Of a stretch of 14,140 nt of DNA, positions 7,071 to 14,140 are shown one piece after another. This DNA comes from Zancudomyces culisetae (lineage: Eukaryota; Kickxellomycota; Harpellomycetes; Harpellales; Legeriomycetaceae). The stretch is from NCBI GenBank assembly GCA_001969505.1, contig LSSK01000173.1:1-14140 (forward strand), written 5' to 3'. Numbering within the stretch: the stretch's first letter is position 1; every line of letters starts with the position of its first letter. The notes beneath the pieces were generated by a model. The model was not told the DNA's origin and ran no database searches. It saw only the letters and a list, made by a program, of their open reading frames with translations. The position numbers and the translations under genes are program-made.

Positions 7071-8354
7071 CTACATAAGAAGGGTGGAAACATAGACAAA
7101 TGAACTGATATATGCCAATGCAGTTAGTTTGCCGAATGAAAACTTGGCTGATCCAGCTGCTGATGTAGAGCTTTTTGAGCTGGATGAGCTGCTGCTGCTG
7201 CTAGATGAACTCTTGCTTGATGAGCTGGTGGTTGATGAGGTGCTGTTAGACGTACTTTCGTTGGCTGCGTCGACTATTTCTGTCGCGTTTGCTTGTGATG
7301 TTTTTATGTCAAAACTAGGGAGGTTGGTTACTCCAGTAGTATAGGTATCATCGTTATAAAGTGGATTTTTCAATGAGGAGATATCCTTCAATTTGTACTT
7401 GGAAATCAAATCAAGAAGTGATTCAGTTGTAATTTTGAAGTCTCCATCATTCAACATTGTAGATGCTATAGCACCCACAAGCGAATGCGCTCTTGTAGTT
7501 GGGTGCACTGAGTTCATAAATGCATAGGCATCAGAATCTTCACATGAGGAAATAACTACACCGCTGGCGTCTTCTACATGACAAGGTGCGGTGGTGTTTG
7601 TGATTCCCAATGCTGTGCTGATCGCTGGGTCTTGGAATTTCTGCAGAATCGTGAAAAAGTCCAAAACCTGGATGGACTTCACTCCTAGAGACTCGTTTTG
7701 TGCAATTTGACCCAGTATGTATTCAGTTTGTGCATTTGTAGCGTTAACAAATGCATTGAGTGCCGCTCTTGCAATTTCTGGTGCTGTGAGCGCAACAGGA
7801 ATTAACGAAATATCTGGAATATTAGAAACCAAAAGTCTTTTGTATCCTATACCCACCAAGTTTGACACTGCAGCTCCAATATTTCTAGAAATTGCATTTG
7901 AATATTCCTCAACGTTGATTGTTCCACTAAACAAACCGGTGATTCCATCAAGTACATCGTTTCCGCCTATTTCTACAGCTGCTATGTCGTTACTCAAGAC
8001 ATCCTCGGAAAATTTACCTCCAAATGTTGCGTTGAAGGTGTCGATCTGTTGAAACGCATCAGGGACGGTGATAGTTACGTTATCAAATATTTGCACGCTA
8101 GTGTTGTTTGATGTTGCACCACCAACTGCGTAATTTATAAGGGTATAGTTATTCCATTTTGCAAGGTATTCATTCCATACAGGTCCGTTGGAGAATCTAC
8201 CATTCCACCATGGCACGGTGTTTGGTTTGGGCTGAGGGTTGGCGTTACCAATATCGGACAAGCTGTTTCCAAAAACCACGACTCTTGTATCGGCACTGGC
8301 GATGGAAGCTAGCCCTGCGACAGCAACTCCATAAGCGGTATATTTTGCTAACAT
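7071..8354 (-). CDS. Secreted, probably GPI-anchored GDSL/SGNH-family protein, upstream paralogue with altered catalytic Asp
   Basis: A 427-residue tandem paralogue of the gene at 4698-5981, collinear without gaps and about two-thirds identical by eye. It has a signal peptide (1-21), FGNSLSD with Ser31, NYAVGGA as block II and GGND at the block III position. Block V reads NSVHP: His284 is kept but residue 281 is Asn, where the sister protein and the family have the triad Asp. The change is a whole-codon difference (AAC against GAT) with flanking replacements, so a base-call error is unlikely. The Cys of the sister protein's SSCPAG segment is also absent (SLIPVA), while the Cys pair in APC and SSCED is kept. 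The Ser-rich stalk and hydrophobic GPI tail match the sister almost exactly. It could be a weakened esterase relying on a Ser-His dyad, or a non-catalytic surface protein. Confidence 0.9.
   Translation of the reverse strand: MLAKYTAYGVAVAGLASIASADTRVVVFGNSLSDIGNANPQPKPNTVPWWNGRFSNGPVWNEYLAKWNNYTLINYAVGGATSNNTSVQIFDNVTITVPDAFQQIDTFNATFGGKFSEDVLSNDIAAVEIGGNDVLDGITGLFSGTINVEEYSNAISRNIGAAVSNLVGIGYKRLLVSNIPDISLIPVALTAPEIARAALNAFVNATNAQTEYILGQIAQNESLGVKSIQVLDFFTILQKFQDPAISTALGITNTTAPCHVEDASGVVISSCEDSDAYAFMNSVHPTTRAHSLVGAIASTMLNDGDFKITTESLLDLISKYKLKDISSLKNPLYNDDTYTTGVTNLPSFDIKTSQANATEIVDAANESTSNSTSSTTSSSSKSSSSSSSSSSSSKSSTSAAGSAKFSFGKLTALAYISSFVYVSTLLM
7075..7268. repeat. 3' tail block nearly identical to 4702-4895
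   Basis: This is the second copy of the 194-bp block, at a constant offset of 2373 bp and with a single mismatch at 7253. Its outer edge is the stop codon, which differs between genes (TAG here, TAA in the sister). A further 42-base identical patch follows inside both genes at 7373-7414 (5000-5041 in the sister). Confidence 0.95.
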
Positions 8355-8414
8355 TTTTTCAGTTCGATTTTATTTAGAGGTATTATTAATTTATTCTTAT
8401 GAAAAACGGGTAAA

Positions 8415-8422
8415 TTTATATA
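8415..8422 (-). promoter_or_regulatory. TATA box of the upstream GDSL gene
   Basis: The coding-strand TATATAAA fits TATAWAWR and lies 61-68 bp before the ATG at 8354, inside a longer alternating AT tract. The position is typical for yeast promoters. Confidence 0.6.
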
Positions 8423-8739
8423 TATTTCGAAAGTATAAAAGGATATACATATTATAGTACGAAAAAAAGAAACTGGCGCTAGGACTTTTTTTATATTTTA
8501 ATTTTGGATACTGCCAACATTAATAATCACGAACACAGATAGTGGTTCATTTGTATTGATGACAGTTGACATGTTCTTTCGGATAATCCAGAATACTTTT
8601 AGTATCTAGTAATGTTGGGTTATACAAAATAAATAAATTGCGATTTGTAAGCTAAAAGATAAATGCTTTAACCAGATGCTTAGGCCTGCTCAGAAAGACT
8701 ATCTTTCTAAACTTACAGAGCAAATCCTTTTTCAGGAGA

Positions 8740-8748
8740 GGGGGGGGG
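8740..8748. repeat. Run of nine G
   Basis: An uninterrupted G9 tract after GGAGA, about 390 bp upstream of the upstream GDSL gene's ATG. It is the companion of the tract at 13051-13059. Confidence 0.8.
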
Positions 8749-8929
8749 TGAGTCGCACATACCAAAGAAGCATCTACCTGTTATAAGCTCATGATATCTC
8801 GAGTCATTTTTTGTGTTGACCGAATCCAACCAGTAAATGCAGAGTGATACTTCACTTCACCATCACATTTAAGCCAGTTTTAATTGTGATGTAATGAGTT
8901 TGAGACTTTGAATGTGGTAATAGGTCCAA

Positions 8930-8944
8930 TCGCTATGTTAGCGA
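8930..8944. repeat. Compact hairpin followed by a T-run
   Basis: TCGCTA and TAGCGA form a perfect 6-bp stem around a 3-nt TGT loop. A plus-strand run of seven T follows within about 15 bases. It resembles an intrinsic terminator by shape, but that mechanism is not used by yeast Pol II, so it may be chance. Confidence 0.3.
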
Positions 8945-9130
8945 GCAGAAATTTTTTTATATCCTTCCTCTTTAGTAAAAAAAAATTGTCATATTTTAGC
9001 AACTAATTATTAGATTGGAGTGAAAATATTTTTCCAGAGTCAATCTTTATATAATCGTGTTTTCAACCTTGCCAATTAGAACATGAGCAAAAACACGATT
9101 TTACAAGCAGTTTCTTGATTGCTGATTTCA

Positions 9131-9163
9131 TTCCGGCCTTACGAACAAACCAGTTAGCCGGAA
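9131..9163. promoter_or_regulatory. Inverted CCGG-containing repeat, possible zinc-cluster factor site
   Basis: The 7-bp arms TTCCGGC (9131-9137) and GCCGGAA (9157-9163) are exact reverse complements separated by 19 bases. Fungal Zn2Cys6 regulators bind paired CGG/CCG triplets with fixed spacing, so a dimeric site is conceivable. It is 780 bp from the nearest downstream start codon, which is far for yeast. Confidence 0.25.
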
Positions 9164-9469
9164 AAGGTAGTAAAACCAAAAAAACCCAGATATTTCTAAA
9201 CTGCTGCGAGTAGGCCATTTGTTGGTTTCTGGAATCCTAACAAGGTATTAGATAAAACAGGGATGGGCTTGCATTTACCTCATAATTAAACAAAATTAGC
9301 CGTGAATGCTAATAACCCATTGCTATTACTCTCCTAACCGCACAAAATACCCAATTGCTACATACTAGTAACAACAGTTATGATTTGGCACTAGATATTA
9401 CTTTTGTTTCATTTATTTGATAGGGATACGGCACATCCCCAAAATACTCCAGTCGTAAAGCTTCTTTAT

Positions 9470-12400
9470 TCAAAAGTGCGCCAATTTATCTAGGATGTAT
9501 TTTGCCAAGAGATATCGTTGATTAGATGCGGCATTCAAGCATCTATTTTCTTTCAAGACAAATCTGTTTAGCTTTTTAAGAAAATTCTTAGGGCACACCA
9601 AATCCCTGTTTAGTAAAAGCTCCAGTAAATCACCGCTTTTTATTTTATATGCAAACTTCAGGAGTAAACTGTCGTGCGTCTTGACATCAACGCCATATTT
9701 AACCAAAAGGTTAGCAACCTCGACGTTCGCATTGTTGTATGCTTCTTTAATTCCATAGTTTGTGTTTAACACCAGGTTTGGACACCTGCAAAGCAAATAG
9801 CTTAAGATTTGAAAATTATCGTTTCTACAAGCCTCAATCACACCACTACTCTCTCCTCGTACAATAAGTACATCATTTTCGCAAAGTATTCTCACCATTT
9901 CCAGATTGTTGTTTACACATGCCTCCAATATATAATTATAAGAGCAATTTGTAAGTTTAGCACCATTTTTTAAAAGCAGTTTGACCAAATCGACATTGTT
10001 CGCCCTTACAGCCGCAAATAACCCTCCATTCAAGCTATCATGTTCAAGTGTACCTCCTTTTTCAAGCAAAAGCTTGACCAAACCATAGTTATTTTTATTG
10101 CAGGCTTCATAAATACACAGACCAATATCAAAATGCATCTCCCCGCCTGATTTCAATAACAACTCCGTTATTTCTAAGCTGCCTGCTTCACATGCCTCCA
10201 ACACACCATTTTCTCGCATCAATACAGGATTAACGCCATTTTCAATTAATAATTTAACCAACTCTATATTACCCGTTGCACATGCCACCTGTAGCCCGTC
10301 AAAAAGTGGGTGTTTCACTTCGGCATTATTCTTCAATAGATACCTCAACAGCTCTATATTGTTTGTCCTGCAAGCCTCTACAACGCCGTTATAAAATAAA
10401 GAACAGAAATCAGCTCCGTTTTCCATCAATACTTTAACCATTTCAAGATTTCCTAACTCACAGGCGATTCTAATCCCATTGAACCTGGATTTATTTCTGA
10501 GAGATCCTCCATGCGCTACCCAGTGCCTTAAGACCTCTACATCATCTGACTTACATGCCTCCTCTAAGCCGTTGGATTCTCCCACCCCCAAGCGAGCCCC
10601 TTTTTCTATAAAATGGTTTATCCATTTTATGTTTCCTGCTTTATACGCTGTCCTCAATACCAAAAAATCGTGGCTATTGATATCAGCCCCACATGCTACC
10701 AACAAATCTAAAATTTCAAAATTTTTATCTAAAAGCCTCGCTTTTATTTTCTCAAGATGTTTGTCATTTAATACCACTACGTTTCCTTGATTTATAGTTC
10801 TGGCTCGATCCATCTTCCTTTGCTCTACCATGTCAAAGTTTGTCTCTGTAGCTACTCTTTCATCTACAAACGTGTCTTTAAAACCATCAGAGTCGCCAGT
10901 ACGTATGGGTTTACAACATACAGAGCTATCTGTATCTATACAAGTCCGTGGTTTATGTTTAAGCGAATTTTTTGCGATTTCAATAAACTTTCTTGCACTC
11001 CTAGCTTCAATTTTGTCGCCAGTGTAGTTTTTCTCAAAATTTTTGCTCAGTAATCTTTTAATACCCTCAATGTCGCCCAGATTGACCTCAAGTGTAATTT
11101 TGTCAGCCACATATGCATCGATCTCCAATCCATGAGCAATAAAAAATTTCAATATCTTATTAAAGCAAGGCTCCTGTTCATCTAACTTGCAAATATGGAT
11201 ATCCAAAGCGTTTTTCTCTAGCTTTTGAGCATCGCTCAGCAACCACTTTAGTATTTCATCATTGCTCCCCCCTAATACTTCAGCAATCCCATTTTCTCCT
11301 CTGGTGTTTATTTTAACGCCATTCTTAAGTAAAAATCGTAACATTTCAATATTCTTCTTGGTACATACATTTTTGATTACACTTGAAGTGATAGGTTTAG
11401 TATCCAACCCATAATCAAAAAACAATTTCACAACCATGACATTGCCGGAATCAACTGCGTCCAAAAAACTGGATACATCCACCATACCTGGATACCCATC
11501 AAATAACTTTTTAGCTGTCTGGTAATCCCCGAGTTTACATGCCGTCTTCAGAACGCTACTGTCAGACTCATCTATTGATAAAAGCTGGTTTTTTAAAAGG
11601 TAGGTAATTATGTTTATATTTTTGGTTTTATACGCCATCCTGGTAAGGCCTCTAAAGTTTTCTGGGGTACGATCTACACTCCAAAACAGTTTTTTAGCAT
11701 AATTTCCCTTTCTAAGGAATAGTGACATTTCATACATCAGCTGTTTGTCTAGACTATCCGGTACTCTAGCGTTCAAAATATCAATCAAACCTTTTCGACA
11801 GTATCTAAGCGAATAATACATACATGCACCCCCTACAATCTGCTTTAGAAGATTGCCACTTCTCCTTTGTATGGCAAATTGAAAATAATCTTGATATTCT
11901 AGCACCGAAAATTCCTCAAGATATGCGCAAAAGTCTTTTAGTTCATCAACGTCTGTCTCATAAGTAACACTTAAGCACAATATTCTCTGAAATAACTCCA
12001 GGTCATTTGTGCTGCATATAATTTTAGAAAATAAAATTAAACATTGGACTACAATTTTATTTCCTAGCAGGATATCCCCGTATCTGGATCCCTCTGCTGC
12101 TGTGAAGCTAATATTTTTATTTTCTTCACAGATATCCAGCAAATTTTTGAGAACAAATTTACATTGATTTTTGCATATTGCTTTGATTAGTAGATATCGT
12201 ATTCTATTTGAGGTTATCAATGGTCTAACACAAATATCTTTCAAAAGAGCGGTTTCGCCCCAATCATCGTTTTCTTCAGGTTCATCGGTAAATAATCCGT
12301 TGTAATCTACTTTCACTTTCTCACCACCACTGAGCAAAAAAGGAGTTTTATATATTACATCATCTGTATTTTTTTCAAACACGAGATACATTTCAAAAAA

Positions 12401-12721
12401 CTGCTTCAACAAGCCCTCCCAGCGGTACTTGAGAGCTAGTGTTATCATTTTTTCGTATTTTATTTCCTTTGTTTTCCTCAACAATAGTAGTATTATGTCT
12501 TCATTCGTGCTCAGCTTTACATATCGATATAAGAGGCTATCCAGAACCGAATAAAAACCTTGATTTTTGTTTCGAATATGCTGGAGTATAAACTCGCTTA
12601 TTGTATATGGTTCTTGGCAAACGTTGTACACCCACCTATTTAAAAACACTACCTCGAGGTTTTGTGCCAGTACGAATATACTCGAAAGTATATGTGTAGG
12701 AATTCTATCGAAATCTGGCAT
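9470..12721 (-). CDS. Large ankyrin-repeat protein with F-box-like N-terminus
   Basis: A 1083-residue protein built mostly of ankyrin-type helix pairs, with no signal peptide or membrane segment visible. Residues about 5-40 (IPTHILSSIF, then FLNRW) follow the spacing of an F-box, which would suggest a Skp1-Cullin ubiquitin-ligase adaptor; that is inference. Residues about 45-360 are helical and only weakly repeat-like. About six degenerate ankyrin units span 365-562. A charged, non-repeat linker follows (about 564-655). A regular array of about 13 units of 30-33 residues then spans about 660-1050, with the recurring pattern NG..EAC...N.ELVKLLLENGA. The last 40 residues are basic. ATG 12721 is chosen because the F-box-like region begins directly after it. 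A same-frame ORF ends nine bases upstream. Loose ATATATA sequence lies 65-75 bp upstream. The exact family and target are unknown. Confidence 0.88.
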   Translation of the reverse strand: MPDFDRIPTHILSSIFVLAQNLEVVFLNRWVYNVCQEPYTISEFILQHIRNKNQGFYSVLDSLLYRYVKLSTNEDIILLLLRKTKEIKYEKMITLALKYRWEGLLKQFFEMYLVFEKNTDDVIYKTPFLLSGGEKVKVDYNGLFTDEPEENDDWGETALLKDICVRPLITSNRIRYLLIKAICKNQCKFVLKNLLDICEENKNISFTAAEGSRYGDILLGNKIVVQCLILFSKIICSTNDLELFQRILCLSVTYETDVDELKDFCAYLEEFSVLEYQDYFQFAIQRRSGNLLKQIVGGACMYYSLRYCRKGLIDILNARVPDSLDKQLMYEMSLFLRKGNYAKKLFWSVDRTPENFRGLTRMAYKTKNINIITYLLKNQLLSIDESDSSVLKTACKLGDYQTAKKLFDGYPGMVDVSSFLDAVDSGNVMVVKLFFDYGLDTKPITSSVIKNVCTKKNIEMLRFLLKNGVKINTRGENGIAEVLGGSNDEILKWLLSDAQKLEKNALDIHICKLDEQEPCFNKILKFFIAHGLEIDAYVADKITLEVNLGDIEGIKRLLSKNFEKNYTGDKIEARSARKFIEIAKNSLKHKPRTCIDTDSSVCCKPIRTGDSDGFKDTFVDERVATETNFDMVEQRKMDRARTINQGNVVVLNDKHLEKIKARLLDKNFEILDLLVACGADINSHDFLVLRTAYKAGNIKWINHFIEKGARLGVGESNGLEEACKSDDVEVLRHWVAHGGSLRNKSRFNGIRIACELGNLEMVKVLMENGADFCSLFYNGVVEACRTNNIELLRYLLKNNAEVKHPLFDGLQVACATGNIELVKLLIENGVNPVLMRENGVLEACEAGSLEITELLLKSGGEMHFDIGLCIYEACNKNNYGLVKLLLEKGGTLEHDSLNGGLFAAVRANNVDLVKLLLKNGAKLTNCSYNYILEACVNNNLEMVRILCENDVLIVRGESSGVIEACRNDNFQILSYLLCRCPNLVLNTNYGIKEAYNNANVEVANLLVKYGVDVKTHDSLLLKFAYKIKSGDLLELLLNRDLVCPKNFLKKLNRFVLKENRCLNAASNQRYLLAKYILDKLAHF

Positions 12722-13418
12722 TTTCTCAGCTTACCCTGCTTTTTTTTTACACATGAGCCGTTTCATCTCGGATTTAGGCATTTCAGTATATATTATAATA
12801 GTCAAATTTACTCTGAATTCGTAGTTAATGAAACAAAACTTGACATTAGAAAAAACAATTTGACTACTTTTATGGATACTCTTCACATTTTTGACTGTGA
12901 CAATTGCAGCGCATTGTAGAGTTGGTATTTTCAGCACCAGTAATTGGATATATTTCAGTTCCGAATAACCTGATTTGTGGATACATTCAAAGCCTAATCT
13001 TAAATGTGAGCTTTCCTTTTTTTTTGTGGTGTCTGTCAAATTTGAACACAGGGGGGGGGCCTGCGTGTTAGTTAGCTAAAACACATACACGACGTTTTTT
13101 TAGCACAGTTATCTACAGCTAGAAACATGTTATATTATATCGCTTTGTTACTATTATCTGTGCTACCATTGTCTTTTTGAAAACTGTCACTTAATTCGTC
13201 TCTATACCCCACCCATCTCCCAAATCAAACTAAGCTTAACTAAACTTTGACCTTGGGATAAAACAACTCTTATTTACAAAATAACATTAACAATCGACTG
13301 ACTTGAGCATCATAATGGTGTTGAAAACTCTAACCACCTCTACCTGTTTATTTGGTACTACACCGACAACAAACCGTATACTAGAAAAGACATATCAGAA
13401 TCAAAAAATAAGAATCGA
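12722..13418. other. Intergenic region upstream of the ankyrin gene
   Basis: It serves as promoter of the ankyrin gene and 3' flank of the secreted-protein gene. It contains a run of nine G at 13051-13059, AT-rich sequence near 12786-12800 that could act as a weak TATA element, and a 102-codon minus-strand ORF (12731-13039). That ORF has random-looking composition, no recognisable domain, and is not called as a gene. Confidence 0.6.
13051..13059. repeat. Run of nine G
   Basis: An uninterrupted G9 tract in AT-rich intergenic DNA, directly followed by CC. A second G9 tract lies at 8740-8748. Such tracts are rare in AT-rich yeast DNA and prone to length errors in sequencing and replication. Confidence 0.8.
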
Positions 13419-13859
13419 TCATTCCATTGGTAGTGCTCTGACATAAACTGACCCGTAGGCATAATTCATGGTAGCTTCGTAGGAACCCTTTTGATTCATA
13501 AGCTGGATTAGCGTATAGAATTGGCCTTTATACGAGCACTGAACACCAGTTGCAGGCAACTTATTTTCAATTACACTAAACAGCCACTTAGGATAGTTGA
13601 GCATATCTAGTATACTGTAATTAGCTTTTGTGGCATCCTTATCCTTGTATTCAGGGCTAAAATAATCCATTTCCCAACGTGTTGCAGCGATTCCCGGGAT
13701 GGGTTGAAAGTTCTCTTTTGATGCTCCGATCCAGTATGTGTAGGTTATGTCCCTATAGAAATGATCATCTCCACAGCTTGTCCATTTACTTGAAGTGTGT
13801 GTACAATCATAAAATAGACCGCTTATAACTGGTAAAGCCAAAAGATAAATGAACCTCAT
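13419..13859 (-). CDS. Small secreted protein of unknown family
   Basis: A 146-residue protein that I do not recognise. The first 13-14 residues are a short signal peptide (Arg2, then a Leu/Ala/Ile-rich core ending near Ser13-Gly14). The mature part is rich in Tyr, Trp and Phe, has Cys19, Cys29 and Cys108, one N-glycosylation sequon (Asn-Tyr-Ser near residue 80), and no membrane segment or GPI tail. Three cysteines would leave one unpaired or available for dimerisation. The start is well supported: ATG follows an A-rich leader (13860-13876) and a TATA box lies 66-73 bp upstream. The whole reading frame is intact, and its composition is more protein-like than the surrounding DNA. Possible roles include a cell-wall or extracellular factor. 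A killer-type toxin is possible for a small secreted yeast protein, but no motif supports it. Confidence 0.72.
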   Translation of the reverse strand: MRFIYLLALPVISGLFYDCTHTSSKWTSCGDDHFYRDITYTYWIGASKENFQPIPGIAATRWEMDYFSPEYKDKDATKANYSILDMLNYPKWLFSVIENKLPATGVQCSYKGQFYTLIQLMNQKGSYEATMNYAYGSVYVRALPME

Positions 13860-13924
13860 TTCTTTTTTTTTTCTTGTAGCTATTTTTCACTGAAGTTTTA
13901 TTCTATGCATTTGTTGAGAACGTA

Positions 13925-13932
13925 TATTTATA
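13925..13932 (-). promoter_or_regulatory. TATA box of the small secreted-protein gene
   Basis: The coding-strand TATAAATA matches TATAWAWR and lies 66-73 bp before the ATG at 13859, ahead of an A-rich leader. This strengthens the case that the short ORF is a real gene. Confidence 0.6.
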
Positions 13933-14071
13933 TCTTTGTGTACCATTTATCAGTAGAAAAAGGATTAGCAGAAAGTCAAGCCAAAAAATCTGGTAAAGGT
14001 ACATTATTTGCTGTATAAATTGATATTACAGAAAACATTGTTTTTAATTTTCCAAGGTTCCTTCTAAAATT

Positions 14072-14095
14072 AAGCTGGTTATATTAAGCCAGCTT
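14072..14095. repeat. 7-bp hairpin at the right edge
   Basis: AAGCTGG (14072-14078) and CCAGCTT (14089-14095) are perfect complements around a 10-base AT-rich loop. It is about 215 bp upstream of the secreted-protein gene, and the flanking sequence ends at the window edge. Confidence 0.4.
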
Positions 14096-14140
14096 TGCTA
14101 TAAACTTGGAACTGGAAGAATTCAATGTGTGGTATACATC

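Larger units (their letters stand above)
8355..9469. other. Intergenic region upstream of the GDSL pair and downstream of the ankyrin gene
   Basis: This 1.1-kb stretch has no supported ORF. It holds the TATA box at 8415-8422, a run of nine G at 8740-8748, a compact hairpin at 8930-8944 and a 7-bp inverted repeat TTCCGGC/GCCGGAA at 9131-9137 and 9157-9163. It serves as promoter of the upstream GDSL gene and as 3' flank of the ankyrin gene. Confidence 0.7.

Noticed and set aside
8814-9242. Possible solo LTR between TGTTGA and CTAACA, with an end resembling yeast Ty elements
   Set aside because: The termini are not proper inverted repeats, and the flanking 5-mers do not match as a target-site duplication.

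Overview
The window looks like nuclear DNA of a budding yeast (Saccharomycotina). It is AT-rich and full of poly(dA:dT) tracts. The genes are intron-free. Three have clear TATAWAWR boxes 60-125 bp upstream, and several have A-rich leaders just before the ATG. The one clearly housekeeping gene is a fructose-2,6-bisphosphatase / 6-phosphofructo-2-kinase homologue. CTG codons there fall at positions where the family has leucine, so CUG is probably read as leucine. That argues against the CUG-Ser and CUG-Ala yeast clades. No genus can be named from the sequence alone. All five genes I accept lie on the minus strand.

Layout from left to right. 1-1491: FBP26-like gene, minus strand, C-terminus beyond the left edge, with three unusual insertions. 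1492-4697: a 3.2-kb stretch with no convincing gene; it holds pyrimidine-rich DNA, many T-tracts, a CA microsatellite and one imperfect stem-loop near 3762-3807. 4698-5981 and 7071-8354: tandem paralogues, each 427 codons, encoding secreted, probably GPI-anchored GDSL/SGNH esterases. The upstream copy (7071-8354) has Asn in place of the catalytic Asp, and the two copies share an almost identical 194-bp 3' tail although the rest has diverged. 9470-12721: a 1083-residue ankyrin-repeat protein with an F-box-like N-terminus. 13419-13859: a 146-residue secreted protein of unknown family behind a good TATA box.

Functional reading. The left end is core carbon-metabolism regulation: control of fructose-2,6-bisphosphate, which switches glycolysis and gluconeogenesis. 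The rest looks like accessory, fast-evolving content: duplicated cell-surface hydrolases, a large solenoid protein that may be a ubiquitin-ligase adaptor, and an orphan secreted protein. Long intergenic gaps of 1.1-3.2 kb and paralogue homogenisation also fit a plastic region. Nothing shows that the five genes act in one pathway. Joint orientation with separate promoters suggests independent transcription units. No tRNA, rRNA, CRISPR array, intact transposon or viral gene was seen.
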